The notes: generated by a model not told the origin, from the sequence alone. 64,000 nt of DNA from Actinacidiphila alni (GCF_900112845.1 NZ_FONG01000003.1:248001-312000), one strand, 5' to 3'. Counted from the first letter of the stretch, positions 1 through 8,725 are shown. Program-made: numbers and translations.

Positions 1-67
1 CAACCGTCTCCTCGAACTCGCCGATGCCCAGCCTTCGCTTCCGTACGGCGTCCGCTGAACAACGCTC

Positions 68-90
68 TGTCGCGGCAGCCTGCCGCGACA
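68..90. terminator. Perfect hairpin, possible terminator
   Basis: A 10-bp perfect inverted repeat (TGTCGCGGCA / TGCCGCGACA) with a 3-base loop. No T-run follows, which is common for actinobacterial terminators. It could end a gene lying left of the window. No convincing gene is visible in positions 1-283. Confidence 0.35.
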
Positions 91-172
91 AGCACATGGG
101 GCACAGGTGGGTGAGGCTGCGGCCGGGTACCCAGGCCGCTATCGTTGGTATCACGGCTTCGTACGCGAGGCC

Positions 173-196
173 GTACGGCGGTGGGGCCCGCCGTAC
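173..196. promoter_or_regulatory. Inverted repeat in crcB leader
   Basis: Nine-base arms GTACGGCGG / CCGCCGTAC around a 6-base loop, about 90 bases before the first crcB gene. It could be an operator or a leader RNA hairpin. I could not fit the fluoride riboswitch consensus here. Confidence 0.3.
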
Positions 197-283
197 CCGA
201 ACCACGGCGTCCGCGCCGTCAACGGTCCCTACTTGCGACGTACACACGGTCGACGACCGTGCCGTGCCGACGGCGAGTAGGAG

Positions 284-778
284 ATGAATGTGGCGAAGGC
301 CCGGTCCCCCATGCTGAACGACGAACCGGTCGATCCCGATATCGACTTGCACATCCCCGCCCAACGGCAGGAAGCCCGGCAGAACCAGCGTCCGGTCATC
401 GCTGTGGTGGCGGTGGGCGGCGCTGTCGGCGCCTGCGCCCGTTACGGCGCTTCACTCGCCTGGCCCACGCCGCCGTCCGCGTTCCCGTGGACCACGCTGA
501 CGGTCAACGCGGTCGGCTGCGCCGTCATCGGCGTCTTCATGGTCGTGATCACCGATGTGTGGGCGGCACACCGGTTGGTCCGTCCGTTCTTCGGCACCGG
601 CGTCCTCGGAGGCTTCACCACCTTCTCCACCTACGCCACCGACATCCGTCGGCTCGTCGACCGGGGCGAAGCGCGAACGGGCCTCGCCTATCTCGTCCTC
701 ACCCTGGTCGTGGCGATAGCCGCCGTCTGGGCCGCTTCTGTACTGACCCGTCGAATAGTCCAGTGGAGGCAGCGGTGA
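284..778 (+). CDS. crcB: CrcB/Fluc fluoride channel, subunit 1
   Basis: Small four-helix membrane protein of the CrcB/FluC family, which exports fluoride as a double-barrelled dimer. Visible family motifs are [11 protein letters not shown] in helix 1, TLTVNAVGC in helix 2 and [17 protein letters not shown] in helix 3; the last holds the Phe/Ser/Thr track of the pore. At 164 aa it is about 40 residues longer than usual because of a charged cytoplasmic N-terminal extension. An AGGAG lies directly against the ATG at 284, so the GTG at 290 (6-base spacing) may be the true start. The stop overlaps the next gene as GTGA. With the second crcB downstream it probably forms a heterodimeric channel, as known for paired crcB genes in Gram-positive bacteria. 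Confidence 0.93.
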   Translation: MNVAKARSPMLNDEPVDPDIDLHIPAQRQEARQNQRPVIAVVAVGGAVGACARYGASLAWPTPPSAFPWTTLTVNAVGCAVIGVFMVVITDVWAAHRLVRPFFGTGVLGGFTTFSTYATDIRRLVDRGEARTGLAYLVLTLVVAIAAVWAASVLTRRIVQWRQR

Positions 779-1131
779 AGGCCACCGGTTCCGCTCTGCG
801 TCTGACCATCCTCATCAACGAAAGCGACACGTGGCACCACAAGCCGCTGTTCCAGGAGATCGTGCACCGGGCACACCAGGCCGGCCTCGCGGGTGCCAGC
901 GTTTTCCGCGGAATCGAGGGATTCGGCGCGTCGTCGCTGATCCACACCACTCGGCTGCTGTCGTTGAGCGAGGATCTTCCGGTCGAGATCGTGATCGTGG
1001 ACGCCGAGGATCGGATCAGGGCGTTTCTCCGGCAACTGGACGAGCTGCTGGTCGGCGGAATGGTGGTCCTCGACGAATGCCAGGTCACCCGGTATTTCGC
1101 TGACGACGCTCCGCAGGGAGCGGACGGATGA
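775..1131 (+). CDS. DUF190 (PII-like) protein 1
   Basis: A 118-aa soluble protein of the DUF190 family, which adopts a PII-like ferredoxin fold. The family pattern is clear: a beta strand LRLTILIN, the block [20 protein letters not shown], then GIEGFG and [13 protein letters not shown]. The GTG start at 775 overlaps the crcB stop (GTGA) and the stop overlaps the next crcB (ATGA), so translation is coupled on both sides. DUF190 genes are known neighbours of crcB, but their role is not settled; a trimeric ligand sensor that gates or regulates the channel is an inference from the fold. Confidence 0.88.
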   Translation: MKATGSALRLTILINESDTWHHKPLFQEIVHRAHQAGLAGASVFRGIEGFGASSLIHTTRLLSLSEDLPVEIVIVDAEDRIRAFLRQLDELLVGGMVVLDECQVTRYFADDAPQGADG

Positions 1132-1502
1132 ACTGGCTCCTGGTGATCTGCGGCGCGATGGTCGGGGCGCCTTTGCGCTATCTCACCGACCGTACGGTGC
1201 AGACGAAACACGACACCCAGTTCCCCTGGGGCACCTTCACCGTCAACGTGGTCGGAAGCCTCGTTCTGGGCCTGGTCACCGGTGCGGTCGCCGCCGGCGG
1301 AGCCTCGTCCAATATCCAGCTGCTCATCGGCACCGGACTGTGCGGCGCCCTCACCACGTACTCGACCTTCTCGTACGAGACCCTTCGACTGGCTGAGGAC
1401 GGCGCCCGCTTCTACGCCGCTGTGAATGTGGTGGGCAGCGTGGTCGCCGGCCTCGGCGCGGCCTTCACGGGAACGGCCTTCGCCGAAGCCATCTGGACCT
1501 GA
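1128..1502 (+). CDS. crcB: CrcB/Fluc fluoride channel, subunit 2
   Basis: A second CrcB/FluC channel subunit of 124 aa, the normal length, lacking the N-terminal extension of its partner. Motifs: [14 protein letters not shown] in helix 1, [10 protein letters not shown] in helix 2 and [18 protein letters not shown] in helix 3. The ATG at 1128 overlaps the preceding DUF190 stop (ATGA). Two non-identical CrcB proteins in one operon suggest an obligate heterodimer. The conserved Asn of TVNVVG and the Thr/Ser track of helix 3 are present in both subunits, so neither looks dead. Confidence 0.93.
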   Translation: MNWLLVICGAMVGAPLRYLTDRTVQTKHDTQFPWGTFTVNVVGSLVLGLVTGAVAAGGASSNIQLLIGTGLCGALTTYSTFSYETLRLAEDGARFYAAVNVVGSVVAGLGAAFTGTAFAEAIWT

Positions 1503-1531
1503 GCCGGCCCGGCATCCACAAGGAGGTGGAC

Positions 1532-1870
1532 ATGCTGTCCGAGGGAATGGCTTCGCGCCTCACCTTCCACGTATCCGGATCCGCACAGTGGCACCACCGG
1601 CCGGTGTACGCGGAAATCGTGCATCGCGCCCGCCACGCCGGTCTGGCAGGCGCCAGCGTCCTGCACGCCGTGGAGGGCTTCGGCGCCCACCTGCGCGTCC
1701 ACGAGGACCACGTCTCACGTCTGTCCGAACACGGCCCGTGCGTGGTCGTCGTCATCGAGGAGAAGCAGAAGCTGGACGACTTCGTCGCGAGCCTTGCCGA
1801 CATCCTCAGGGTGTGCGGCGTGGCCATCGTGGACACGGTGGAGATCCACGTGCCACGGGCGGAGAGCTGA
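1532..1870 (+). CDS. DUF190 (PII-like) protein 2
   Basis: Second DUF190-family protein of 112 aa, clearly paralogous to the one at 775: shared WHHRPVYAEIVHRARHAGLAGAS core, then AVEGFGAH and VVIEEKQKLDDFVASL. I chose the ATG at 1532 because AGGAGG (1521-1526) sits 6 bases upstream; a GTG at 1526 lies inside that ribosome binding site. It closes the alternating channel/PII-like/channel/PII-like cassette, which suggests each channel subunit has its own cognate partner. Immediately after the stop begins a broken MFS gene, so position 1870 is probably a recombination junction. Confidence 0.88.
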   Translation: MLSEGMASRLTFHVSGSAQWHHRPVYAEIVHRARHAGLAGASVLHAVEGFGAHLRVHEDHVSRLSEHGPCVVVVIEEKQKLDDFVASLADILRVCGVAIVDTVEIHVPRAES

Positions 1871-2088
1871 GTCCAGCGCCCGACACGACCGGGGCCTTTC
1901 TCGGGCCGTTGGCGGCCTTCGGGCTGTTGATGCTCACGCCCGGCCACTACGACACGGTCTTCGTGGCCAGCTTCTGCACCGCCAGGTGGGGCCTGCACAA
2001 CGCTCTCACGGTGGCGCTGGCCGTCCTTGCGGCCGCCGTCGTGGTGGCGCTGGCCGTTCTTCCCCTGCGTGAGGAGCGTTCCGCGTGA
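1871..2088 (+). pseudogene. C-terminal remnant of MFS transporter
   Basis: The reading frame ending at 2088 encodes GAFLGPLAAFGLLML followed by TPGHYDTVFVASF, typical of the last third of a major facilitator superfamily permease, then a final hydrophobic helix and LPLREERSA. Nothing upstream supplies the other helices: the frame enters the DUF190 gene. It is therefore a decapitated transporter left at the edge of the crcB cassette. Its stop overlaps the next gene by GTGA, the coupling expected of the former intact operon. Confidence 0.65.
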
Positions 2089-3068
2089 ACTCCAGGAGCC
2101 GGCTGCTGATCCTGCTGGTGGTCACCCTCGTCAGTGCCGTCGCCGTCAGCGGATACGTCCTGCGCGTCCGCGCGGGCGGCACCGATGACGCCGGCGCGAC
2201 CGTACGGCTGGACACGGCCGGGCAGATCCTCTTCCGTGACACCGCCGCGGGCTCGGGCTTCGGCCGTATCGCCTCGGCGCCGCTTGACCACCCGGGCGCG
2301 CCCCGGACCACCGGGCATCTGCTGTGCGACCGTCTCTATGCCGCCCACGGCACCGGGATCTGCATGCAGCGCAAGGGACCGGTGCCGTCCACCCATGTCA
2401 CGGTGCTCGACGCGGCCCTGCGGCCTACACGCGAGGTCAAGGCCGAGGGCTTCCCCAACAGGGCGCGGGTCTCGGCCAGCGGGGCCATGCTCTCCTGGAC
2501 CACATTCGTCCAGGGGGACTCCTACCTGCGCGACGACCCCTCCACCCGCACGTCCGTGCTGGACACCAGAACCGGCCGGCTGGTCGACAACATCGAGCGG
2601 ATCCCGCTGACGCTGAACGGAAAGCCGTACCACGCGGCCGACGTGAACTACTGGGGTGTCGGCTTCGCGGCCGACGACAACACCTTCTACGCCACCGTAC
2701 GCACCTCCGGCCGTACCTACCTGGTCAAGGGGGACCTCGCCGCGTGGACCGCCCGCACACTGCGGACGAACGCCGAGTGCCCCTCCCTGTCGCCCGACAA
2801 CACCCGCATCGTCTTCAAGAAACGGGTGAGCGCGAGCGCGAACCGCCCCTGGCGGCTGTTCGTGCTGGATCTCGCGACCATGCGGGAGACACCGCTGGCC
2901 GAGGAGCGCAGCGTCGACGATCAGGCGGCCTGGCTGGACGACCACACGGTGATGTACGGGCTGCCGCGGCACGGCGGTGGATGGGACGTGTGGGCGGTGC
3001 CGGCGGACGGGAGCGACGCGCCCCACCTCCTGATCCGCGACGCCAACTCGCCCGCCGCGGTGCGGTGA
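2085..3068 (+). CDS. TolB-like beta-propeller protein, membrane-anchored or secreted
   Basis: A 327-aa protein with one N-terminal hydrophobic segment (LLILLVVTLVSAVAVSGYVL, about residues 7-26), then an extracytoplasmic region with TolB/PD40-type repeats such as CPSLSPDNTRIVFKKR and DQAAWLDDHTVMYGLP near residues 230-300. Each repeat has the S-P-D-N/D-x-x-I/V pattern of a propeller blade. The GTG start at 2085 overlaps the stop of the MFS remnant, so it was once coupled to a transporter and may have lost its partner. Such propellers usually bind proteins or envelope components; no enzymatic residues are recognised. Confidence 0.7.
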   Translation: MNSRSRLLILLVVTLVSAVAVSGYVLRVRAGGTDDAGATVRLDTAGQILFRDTAAGSGFGRIASAPLDHPGAPRTTGHLLCDRLYAAHGTGICMQRKGPVPSTHVTVLDAALRPTREVKAEGFPNRARVSASGAMLSWTTFVQGDSYLRDDPSTRTSVLDTRTGRLVDNIERIPLTLNGKPYHAADVNYWGVGFAADDNTFYATVRTSGRTYLVKGDLAAWTARTLRTNAECPSLSPDNTRIVFKKRVSASANRPWRLFVLDLATMRETPLAEERSVDDQAAWLDDHTVMYGLPRHGGGWDVWAVPADGSDAPHLLIRDANSPAAVR

Positions 3069-3108
3069 GCCGCCCGGCCGCCGCTGAATCCGAGGCACGT
3101 GCGGGCTG

Positions 3109-3128
3109 CCGGCTCCATCGCGAGCCGG
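3109..3128. terminator. Hairpin between convergent genes
   Basis: Arms CCGGCTC / GAGCCGG with a 6-base loop, between the converging TolB-like gene and the ABC transporter operon. A bidirectional terminator is plausible; no T-run is present. Confidence 0.35.
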
Positions 3129-3158
3129 TCCACGCGTCGGCTCCTCGCGGTGCCGTTG

Positions 3159-4910
3159 TCACCGAGCGGCCTCCCAGGCCGTCCACAACCCGGCGTACAC
3201 ACCACCGGCGTCGATCAGCTCTCCGTGGGTGCCGGTCTCGATGATCCTGCCGCGCTCCATCACCATGATCCGGTCGCACGTTGCCGCTTGGGAGAGACGG
3301 TGCGCGACGACGACCGCGGTACGCCCGGCGAGGACGGCATCAGCAGCGCGGTCGAGATGCCCGGCGTAGGTGGAGCCGGCCTCGGCGGTCGCTTCGTCGA
3401 GGATCACCAACTCGGCGTCGGTGAGCAGCAGGCGGGCGAGGGCGAGTTGCTGCGCCTGCGCGTCGGTGAGCGGGTATCCGCCGACGCCCAGCAGGGTGTC
3501 CAACCGGTCGGGGAGGACATCGAGGATTGACGCGGCTCCGGTGGCTTCCAGCGCCGCACGGAGGTCGTGGTCGGTGGCCCCGGGCGCGGCGAGGGTGAGG
3601 TTGTCACGCAGGGTGCCCGCGAAGACGTGGACCTCCTGGGTGATCATCGCGGTACGGCTGGGGCGAGTCACCCTCCCGGCCTCGGGCAGGTGGGTGCCGG
3701 CGACCACGCCGGCGAGCGTGGTCTTGCCCGCCCCGGACACGCCGACGACGGCCACGCGCTGACCGGACGGGATGCCGAGGGTGATGTCGTCGAGCACCCG
3801 TGGCCCTTCGCCGTAACGGAACGAGACCTCGTCGAGTCGTACGTCGGTGCTCGCGGCCTGCGCCGGTACATCCGGCGAGCCGCGCGGAATCGTGACGACC
3901 CCGATCATGCGGCTCAGCGATGCGAGGGCGGACTGGAGGGTGTCGATCACCAGCAACAGCTGGTTGACGGGTCCGAGCAGGCGCAGCACGAGCAGCATGG
4001 CGGTGGTGGCGCCGCCGACGGTCGATGCGTCGTGGTCGACGAGGACGAAACCGACGACGAGTACGGCGGCCAGGCTCAGGCATTCCCCGAGGTTGAGCCG
4101 GGCATTGAGCATGCTCAGCACGGTGCGTGCGCGCAGCGTCTGCCGCGCGACGCGCCAGGAGTTCGTCATCACGGCCCGGTGCCGCTGCTCGGCGAGTCCG
4201 AAGCCGAGCACGGTGGCATAGCCGCGCTGGGACTCGAGGATCTGCTGGGCACGCGCGCTCATCGCCGTGCGCTCGGCGCGGTAGACCCCCAGCCCGATGC
4301 GCAGGTACCACCGCACGGCCAGCACGTAGACCGGCAGCACGACCGCGAAGGCGGCGGCATAGGGCCATTCCAGTGCCGCGAGCCCGCCCAGCGACACGAC
4401 GATGGTGAAGGCGGTGACGGTGAGCACCGGGATCACCGCGGGGGCGGCGTCGGCGACCGCGGTGACGTCGTCACTGGACCGCGAGATCAGGTCTCCGGTG
4501 CCGACACGCTCGACGAGGTGCTGCGGGAGCGTCATCGCGTCGTCCACGAGCTGCTCGCGCAGCGCGGCGAGGATGGAGTGGTAGACGCGGGTGGCGAGCA
4601 CGATCGTCAGCGCGGTGCCCGCGGCACCGAGGACCGCCGAGAGCGCCATGACGGCTGTGGCCGTCAGCACGGTGGTGAGGTCCGCGGTGCCGGCCTGCAC
4701 GCGGTCGACGAGGAATCCGATGACCACGGAAACGATCAGGTCGACTCCGGTGCTGACGATCCCCAGCACCCCGGTCGCGGCGAGCCGGAGCCGGTACCCG
4801 CGGCTGAGCCGCCACAGCTCCCTGGCCGTCTCGCTGCCGCTCGCGACCGGCAGCCCGGGCGGACCGGCGTCGGAAGCCGCGGTCCCGGGCTCGGCGGAAG
4901 TGCCGTTCAC
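3159..4910 (-). CDS. ABC half-transporter, IrtB-like, with degenerate signature motif
   Basis: A 583-aa protein with an exporter-fold transmembrane domain (six helices, about residues 40-330) and a C-terminal nucleotide-binding domain. Walker A GVSGAGKTT begins near residue 390, the Q-loop is ITQE, Walker B is LVILDEATAEA and the switch His is in VAHRLS. The ABC signature, normally LSGGQ, reads LTDAQ. The partner gene just upstream has the opposite damage, so the pair should make one working ATP site. The start is the GTG at 4910, overlapping the partner's stop (GTGA). Mycobacterial IrtAB, an exporter-fold pair, imports carboxymycobactin-type siderophores; the operon context favours import here too, though export is not excluded. 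Confidence 0.85.
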   Translation of the reverse strand: MNGTSAEPGTAASDAGPPGLPVASGSETARELWRLSRGYRLRLAATGVLGIVSTGVDLIVSVVIGFLVDRVQAGTADLTTVLTATAVMALSAVLGAAGTALTIVLATRVYHSILAALREQLVDDAMTLPQHLVERVGTGDLISRSSDDVTAVADAAPAVIPVLTVTAFTIVVSLGGLAALEWPYAAAFAVVLPVYVLAVRWYLRIGLGVYRAERTAMSARAQQILESQRGYATVLGFGLAEQRHRAVMTNSWRVARQTLRARTVLSMLNARLNLGECLSLAAVLVVGFVLVDHDASTVGGATTAMLLVLRLLGPVNQLLLVIDTLQSALASLSRMIGVVTIPRGSPDVPAQAASTDVRLDEVSFRYGEGPRVLDDITLGIPSGQRVAVVGVSGAGKTTLAGVVAGTHLPEAGRVTRPSRTAMITQEVHVFAGTLRDNLTLAAPGATDHDLRAALEATGAASILDVLPDRLDTLLGVGGYPLTDAQAQQLALARLLLTDAELVILDEATAEAGSTYAGHLDRAADAVLAGRTAVVVAHRLSQAATCDRIMVMERGRIIETGTHGELIDAGGVYAGLWTAWEAAR

Positions 4911-6685
4911 TGTGCCGTCCTTGAGGTCGCGGGTACGGTGTCGGGCAGCTCGACGACGCGGTCGCAGGCGGCGAGCAGCGCCGGGGTCGAGGCGATCAGC
5001 AGCGTCGAGCGGCCTGCCCGGACACCGCGCAGCCGGCCCGCGATCCTGTGCTCGGTGACCGAGTCGACCGCGGTGGTCGGGTCGTGGAGCACGAGCACCG
5101 GTGCGTCGCTCGCCAGGGCGCGGGCGAGTGCGACTCGCTGGCGCTGGCCGCCCGAGAGCCGGTTGCCGCCTTCGCCGACCGGGAGGTCGAGGTCGGCCGC
5201 GAAGTCGTCGCAAGCGGCGGCCCACACTGCCGCGTCCACCCGGTCGGGCGCGCCTGCGATCACGGCGACGTTGTCGCGCAGGGTGCCGCTGAACAGTGTG
5301 GCGCGGTGCGGTGCGACGGTGACCCGGGAGCGGTAGTCGCCCGGGGACAGCTGCCGCGCCGCGATCCCGTCGAGCCGTGCCTCGGCCCCTCCTTCGGCCC
5401 GCGGGTCCAGCAGCGCCTCGACGATACGGGCGGCGGTCCGGTCGTCGGCGCGCACGCCCAGGAGTTCGCCGGGCTCCACGCGTATCGTCACTCCGGGACC
5501 GGAGTTGCCCGGCACGACCACGTCCAGCCCCGGCGGTGCGGTGACCTCCCGCTGGGCCGCGTGATCGGGCTCAACCGTCGCTTCGGGCTCGACCGTCGAC
5601 GGGGCGTTGTCCCGAAGCACGTCGAGGACACGTACGGACGAGGCGCGGGCGCCGGCAAGGTTGGGGACGGACGTGCTCGCGATCGCCTGGATCTGCGGCA
5701 GCAGCGCCTGGGCGAGGCCGATGGCGGTGATCAGCCCACCGACGCTGAGCTGCCCGTCAACGGCGAACCAGCCCGCCAGGCCCAGCACCGCGGCGACGAA
5801 TGTGCCGCTGACCACGCCCGAGCCCACGAGGAACCTCCCCAGCAGGCCCGCGTTGCGTCTGGCGCCGGCCAGGGTCTTCCGGCTTGCCTGCCGGTACCGG
5901 CTGGACGCCTCGGCCTCCGCCCGCATCCCTTTGATCACCCGGTAGCCGGCGACCAGGTCCGTGGCCTGCGCGACCGTGGAGGCCAGCAGCTCCTGGTACT
6001 CGCGGGTGTCCCGGGAGAGACGCCCGCTGAGCACGCTCATCGACCAGACCGCGACCGGCGCCCCGAACAGCACCACGAGCCCGAGCAGCCAGTGCGTCGC
6101 CAGCAGCGATACCGCAATGAATCCGATGGCCGTGATCCTCGAGATCGGGATGATCGTCAGGATCACCGCGTTGGACAGCCGCGCGACGTCGCTCGTCATT
6201 ACCGACACCACGTTGCCGCCCGGCGCACGGGCGGCGCCGCCGGCCGGGTGCAGCACGCCCGTGGAGAGGGCGCCGCGGAGCCGGTGCTGTACCACCTGCA
6301 CCGCATAGGCGGTCAGTCGCAGTGAGAGCCTCGCCGCCGCTGTCAGCGCGACGTAGAGGGCCACCAGCACGCCGAGCCACAGGATCAGCTGTCCCCCGTC
6401 CCCGGTGGCAACCGCCCGGTCGATCGCGAGTCCCATCACCACCGGGACCGCGGACTCGCCCACCTGCCAGACGATCGCCAGCAGCATCGCGGGAACGCTG
6501 ACCCGCCTCACCGAGAAGATCACGCGCAGCAGGAACCGGCCCGGGGTTGTCCCGGGCCCGGACTCCAACGGCCGGGCGCCGGGCGGCTCGGCGGGAGCGA
6601 GCAGGAGTACGGGCAGTCGGCGGGTCAGCGGCCCTCGCCCCAGTCCTTCGGTGTCGGCGCCCGGGAGACGCGGCGAATTCCTCAT
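4907..6685 (-). CDS. ABC half-transporter, IrtA-like, with degenerate Walker motifs
   Basis: A 592-aa exporter-fold ABC half-transporter. The Walker A position (about residue 410) reads GVRADDRTA and has no GxGKS/T. The Walker B region VLVLHDPTTAVD has Pro in place of the catalytic Glu. The switch-His position reads IASTP. The signature LSGGQRQR (about residue 510) is intact. This subunit thus contributes only its signature motif to the competent ATP site formed with the next gene. The ATG at 6685 overlaps the esterase stop (ATGA), and the stop overlaps the next start (GTGA), so the two subunits are translationally coupled. Unlike mycobacterial IrtA, no SIP domain is fused; that domain is encoded separately at the head of the operon. 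Confidence 0.85.
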   Translation of the reverse strand: MRNSPRLPGADTEGLGRGPLTRRLPVLLLAPAEPPGARPLESGPGTTPGRFLLRVIFSVRRVSVPAMLLAIVWQVGESAVPVVMGLAIDRAVATGDGGQLILWLGVLVALYVALTAAARLSLRLTAYAVQVVQHRLRGALSTGVLHPAGGAARAPGGNVVSVMTSDVARLSNAVILTIIPISRITAIGFIAVSLLATHWLLGLVVLFGAPVAVWSMSVLSGRLSRDTREYQELLASTVAQATDLVAGYRVIKGMRAEAEASSRYRQASRKTLAGARRNAGLLGRFLVGSGVVSGTFVAAVLGLAGWFAVDGQLSVGGLITAIGLAQALLPQIQAIASTSVPNLAGARASSVRVLDVLRDNAPSTVEPEATVEPDHAAQREVTAPPGLDVVVPGNSGPGVTIRVEPGELLGVRADDRTAARIVEALLDPRAEGGAEARLDGIAARQLSPGDYRSRVTVAPHRATLFSGTLRDNVAVIAGAPDRVDAAVWAAACDDFAADLDLPVGEGGNRLSGGQRQRVALARALASDAPVLVLHDPTTAVDSVTEHRIAGRLRGVRAGRSTLLIASTPALLAACDRVVELPDTVPATSRTAQ

Positions 6686-7878
6686 ACCTGGCTCCGGTCC
6701 ACGCTGCTGAACGGGAAGCACCAGAGCAGGGCGTCGGCGAAGATTCCTCGCCACCACGCGTAGTCGTGTCCGCCGGCGAACTCTCTGTAGAGGGTGTCGT
6801 AGCCCTTCGCGGTGAGTACGTGGTCCAGCCAGCGGCTGTGGGTGTTCGAGCTCTCCAGCTCACCGACGTCGTGGAAGACGCGGATCGGCGCCGTCTCCGC
6901 GGCCAGGCAGTCGGCGATGAGTGTCGGTACGGGGGAGCGGCGCAGCAGTTCGGCCGCCCCGGTGCCCCACGTGAGGTCCGGGTGGTATCCGCATGACGGG
7001 GACTGGAGGATGGCGTTGCCGAACGTCGTCGGGTGGTGGAGCGCTGTCCAGCCGGCGCACAGACCGCCGAAGCTCTCGCCGGCCAGCGCGACGTCACCGG
7101 GGTCCCGTGAGAGCGGATACCGGTGGTGGAGCCACGGCAGCAGTTCCTGGACCAGCATCCGGGAGAACGCCGGGTTGCAGAGCAGTTCCTTGTCGCGCCG
7201 CGGTGCGGGCTGACTGACGAGGACCACCACGCAGGGCCGGACCAGTCCCGCCCGGACCAGGGCGTCACGAACGCTCGGCGCGCTGTGATCCGGCGTCCCG
7301 TCCAGGTGGATCACGAAGGGCAGCGCACTTCCGTCCGGGAACTCGCCCGGGGGCATCGAGACCCAGACGCGGCGTTCGTCTCCCAGGAGTTGGCTCGCCA
7401 GCACGGCGGTTTCCGCTGCCTGGGCCGGTCGTGCTTCGGCCTGATCGAGCCAGGGCAACGGCGCCGCGTCGGGGAGCGCTGCCACCGAGGCCCCGGAGAA
7501 CCGCTCCACCGAGCATTCCGAGAACCTCGGTGGCGGGTTGAACGGGTCCGGGACCCGTACGCTCTCACCGGTCGGCCCATGTCGTACGAACATGTACGAG
7601 AAGCGCAGGTCGGAACGCATCCGCAGCGTGAGAACGCGGAACGGCGTCCCTGCCACCGGGGCGAACTCACCCGCGATCGGGTTGAAGCCGGCTCTGGGGC
7701 CGATCACCACCGAGAGGGTGACCATCGCGTCGTCCCCGGGCTCGTCGACGAACGTCACCTCCACCTCGTCCGCGGAGACCCGCTCGACAAGCGGCGCCCC
7801 CGTCTCCTTGAGGTGCCGTCTGAACCTTTCCGGGCTCCACTCACCGGTCGACAACTTCTCGACCAACGGATCAGCCAT
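6682..7878 (-). CDS. fes: Enterochelin esterase-like siderophore hydrolase (Fes/IroE type)
   Basis: A 398-aa alpha/beta hydrolase like Fes, which cleaves the trilactone of ferric enterobactin in the cytoplasm to release iron. The N-terminal half (about 1-180) matches the Fes N-terminal domain, with RFSYMFVRHG and DPFNPPP. The catalytic half has the nucleophile elbow GESFGG near residue 260 and a C-terminal GGHDYAWWRG supplying the His. No signal peptide is visible, so it acts inside the cell. Its presence argues that the imported ligand is a catecholate ester siderophore (enterobactin-like, possibly foreign), because no biosynthetic genes are in the window. The start overlaps the fecE-like stop by 8 bases. 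Confidence 0.88.
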   Translation of the reverse strand: MADPLVEKLSTGEWSPERFRRHLKETGAPLVERVSADEVEVTFVDEPGDDAMVTLSVVIGPRAGFNPIAGEFAPVAGTPFRVLTLRMRSDLRFSYMFVRHGPTGESVRVPDPFNPPPRFSECSVERFSGASVAALPDAAPLPWLDQAEARPAQAAETAVLASQLLGDERRVWVSMPPGEFPDGSALPFVIHLDGTPDHSAPSVRDALVRAGLVRPCVVVLVSQPAPRRDKELLCNPAFSRMLVQELLPWLHHRYPLSRDPGDVALAGESFGGLCAGWTALHHPTTFGNAILQSPSCGYHPDLTWGTGAAELLRRSPVPTLIADCLAAETAPIRVFHDVGELESSNTHSRWLDHVLTAKGYDTLYREFAGGHDYAWWRGIFADALLWCFPFSSVDRSQV

Positions 7879-8725
7879 TTCTCGCGCTCTCCACGTCGAC
7901 CTTGTCAGCGGACCTTCGGGGGGTTCGTTCGCGGCCGAGCGGCACCACTTGGGGACTGCCGGCCACGGGATCGGGCACCACCAGGCAGCGCAACCCGAAC
8001 ACCTCCTCGACCAGTTCGGCCGTGACGACCTCGTCCGGAGAACCCTCGGCGACGACGGCGCCGTCCTTCATGGCGATCAGATGCGTTCCGTAGCGTGCGG
8101 CGTGGTTGAGGTCGTGCAGTACGGCGACCAGGGTGTGGCCGGCGTGGTGCAGATCGGTGAACAGCTCCATCAGCTCGATCTGGTGGGTGATGTCGAGGAA
8201 GGTCGTCGGTTCGTCGAGCAGCATGATGTCGGTGTGCTGGGCGAGCGCCATCGCCACCCACACGCGCTGGCGCTGCCCGCCCGACAGCTCGTCCACCAGG
8301 CGCCCTGACAGGTCGGCGACCGAGGTCTGGCGCATCGCCCTGAGGACGGCCTGCTCGTCGTCCCCGGTCCACTGCCGGATGAACCCCTGGTGGGGGTACC
8401 GTCCCCGGGCCACGAGGTCGGCGACGGTGATCCCGTCCGGGGCGATCGAGGTCTGCGGCAGCAGTCCGACCCGCCGCGCCACCTCTTTGGTCTTGTACGA
8501 GTTGATGTCGGCGCCGTCGAGGACGACCTGCCCGGCCGACGGCTTCCGCAGCCGGGACAGGCTGCGCAGCAGGGTGGATTTGCCGCACGCGTTCGGGCCG
8601 ACGACGACCGTGAACGACTCGTCGGGGATCGCCACCGACAGGTGCTCGGAGATGATCCGCTTGTCGTAGCCGATCGTCGCCGACTCCACACGAAGGCGCG
8701 CGGTGCCGGGCGGGGTTGCGCTCAC
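7871..8725 (-). CDS. Ferric-siderophore ABC transporter ATPase (FecE/FepC type)
   Basis: A 284-aa ATPase energising the two FecCD permeases upstream. Walker A GPNACGKSTLL, Q-loop LLPQ, signature LSGGQRQRVW, Walker B IMLLDEPTTFLD and the switch His in VLHDLNHAARYG are all intact. DGAVVAEGSPDEVVT near the C-terminus is typical of the FecE/FepC group. The GTG start at 8725 overlaps the permease stop (GTGA). With the lipoprotein receptor it makes a complete type II siderophore importer. Confidence 0.94.
   Translation of the reverse strand: MSATPPGTARLRVESATIGYDKRIISEHLSVAIPDESFTVVVGPNACGKSTLLRSLSRLRKPSAGQVVLDGADINSYKTKEVARRVGLLPQTSIAPDGITVADLVARGRYPHQGFIRQWTGDDEQAVLRAMRQTSVADLSGRLVDELSGGQRQRVWVAMALAQHTDIMLLDEPTTFLDITHQIELMELFTDLHHAGHTLVAVLHDLNHAARYGTHLIAMKDGAVVAEGSPDEVVTAELVEEVFGLRCLVVPDPVAGSPQVVPLGRERTPRRSADKVDVESARNG

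Noticed and set aside
100..283. Fluoride (crcB) riboswitch before the CrcB cassette
   Set aside because: The conserved pseudoknot core could not be found; only two plain hairpins are visible.
3567..6325. Long plus-strand frames opposite the ABC genes
   Set aside because: Antisense shadows; no recognisable domain and amino acid composition typical of reverse-strand high-GC frames.
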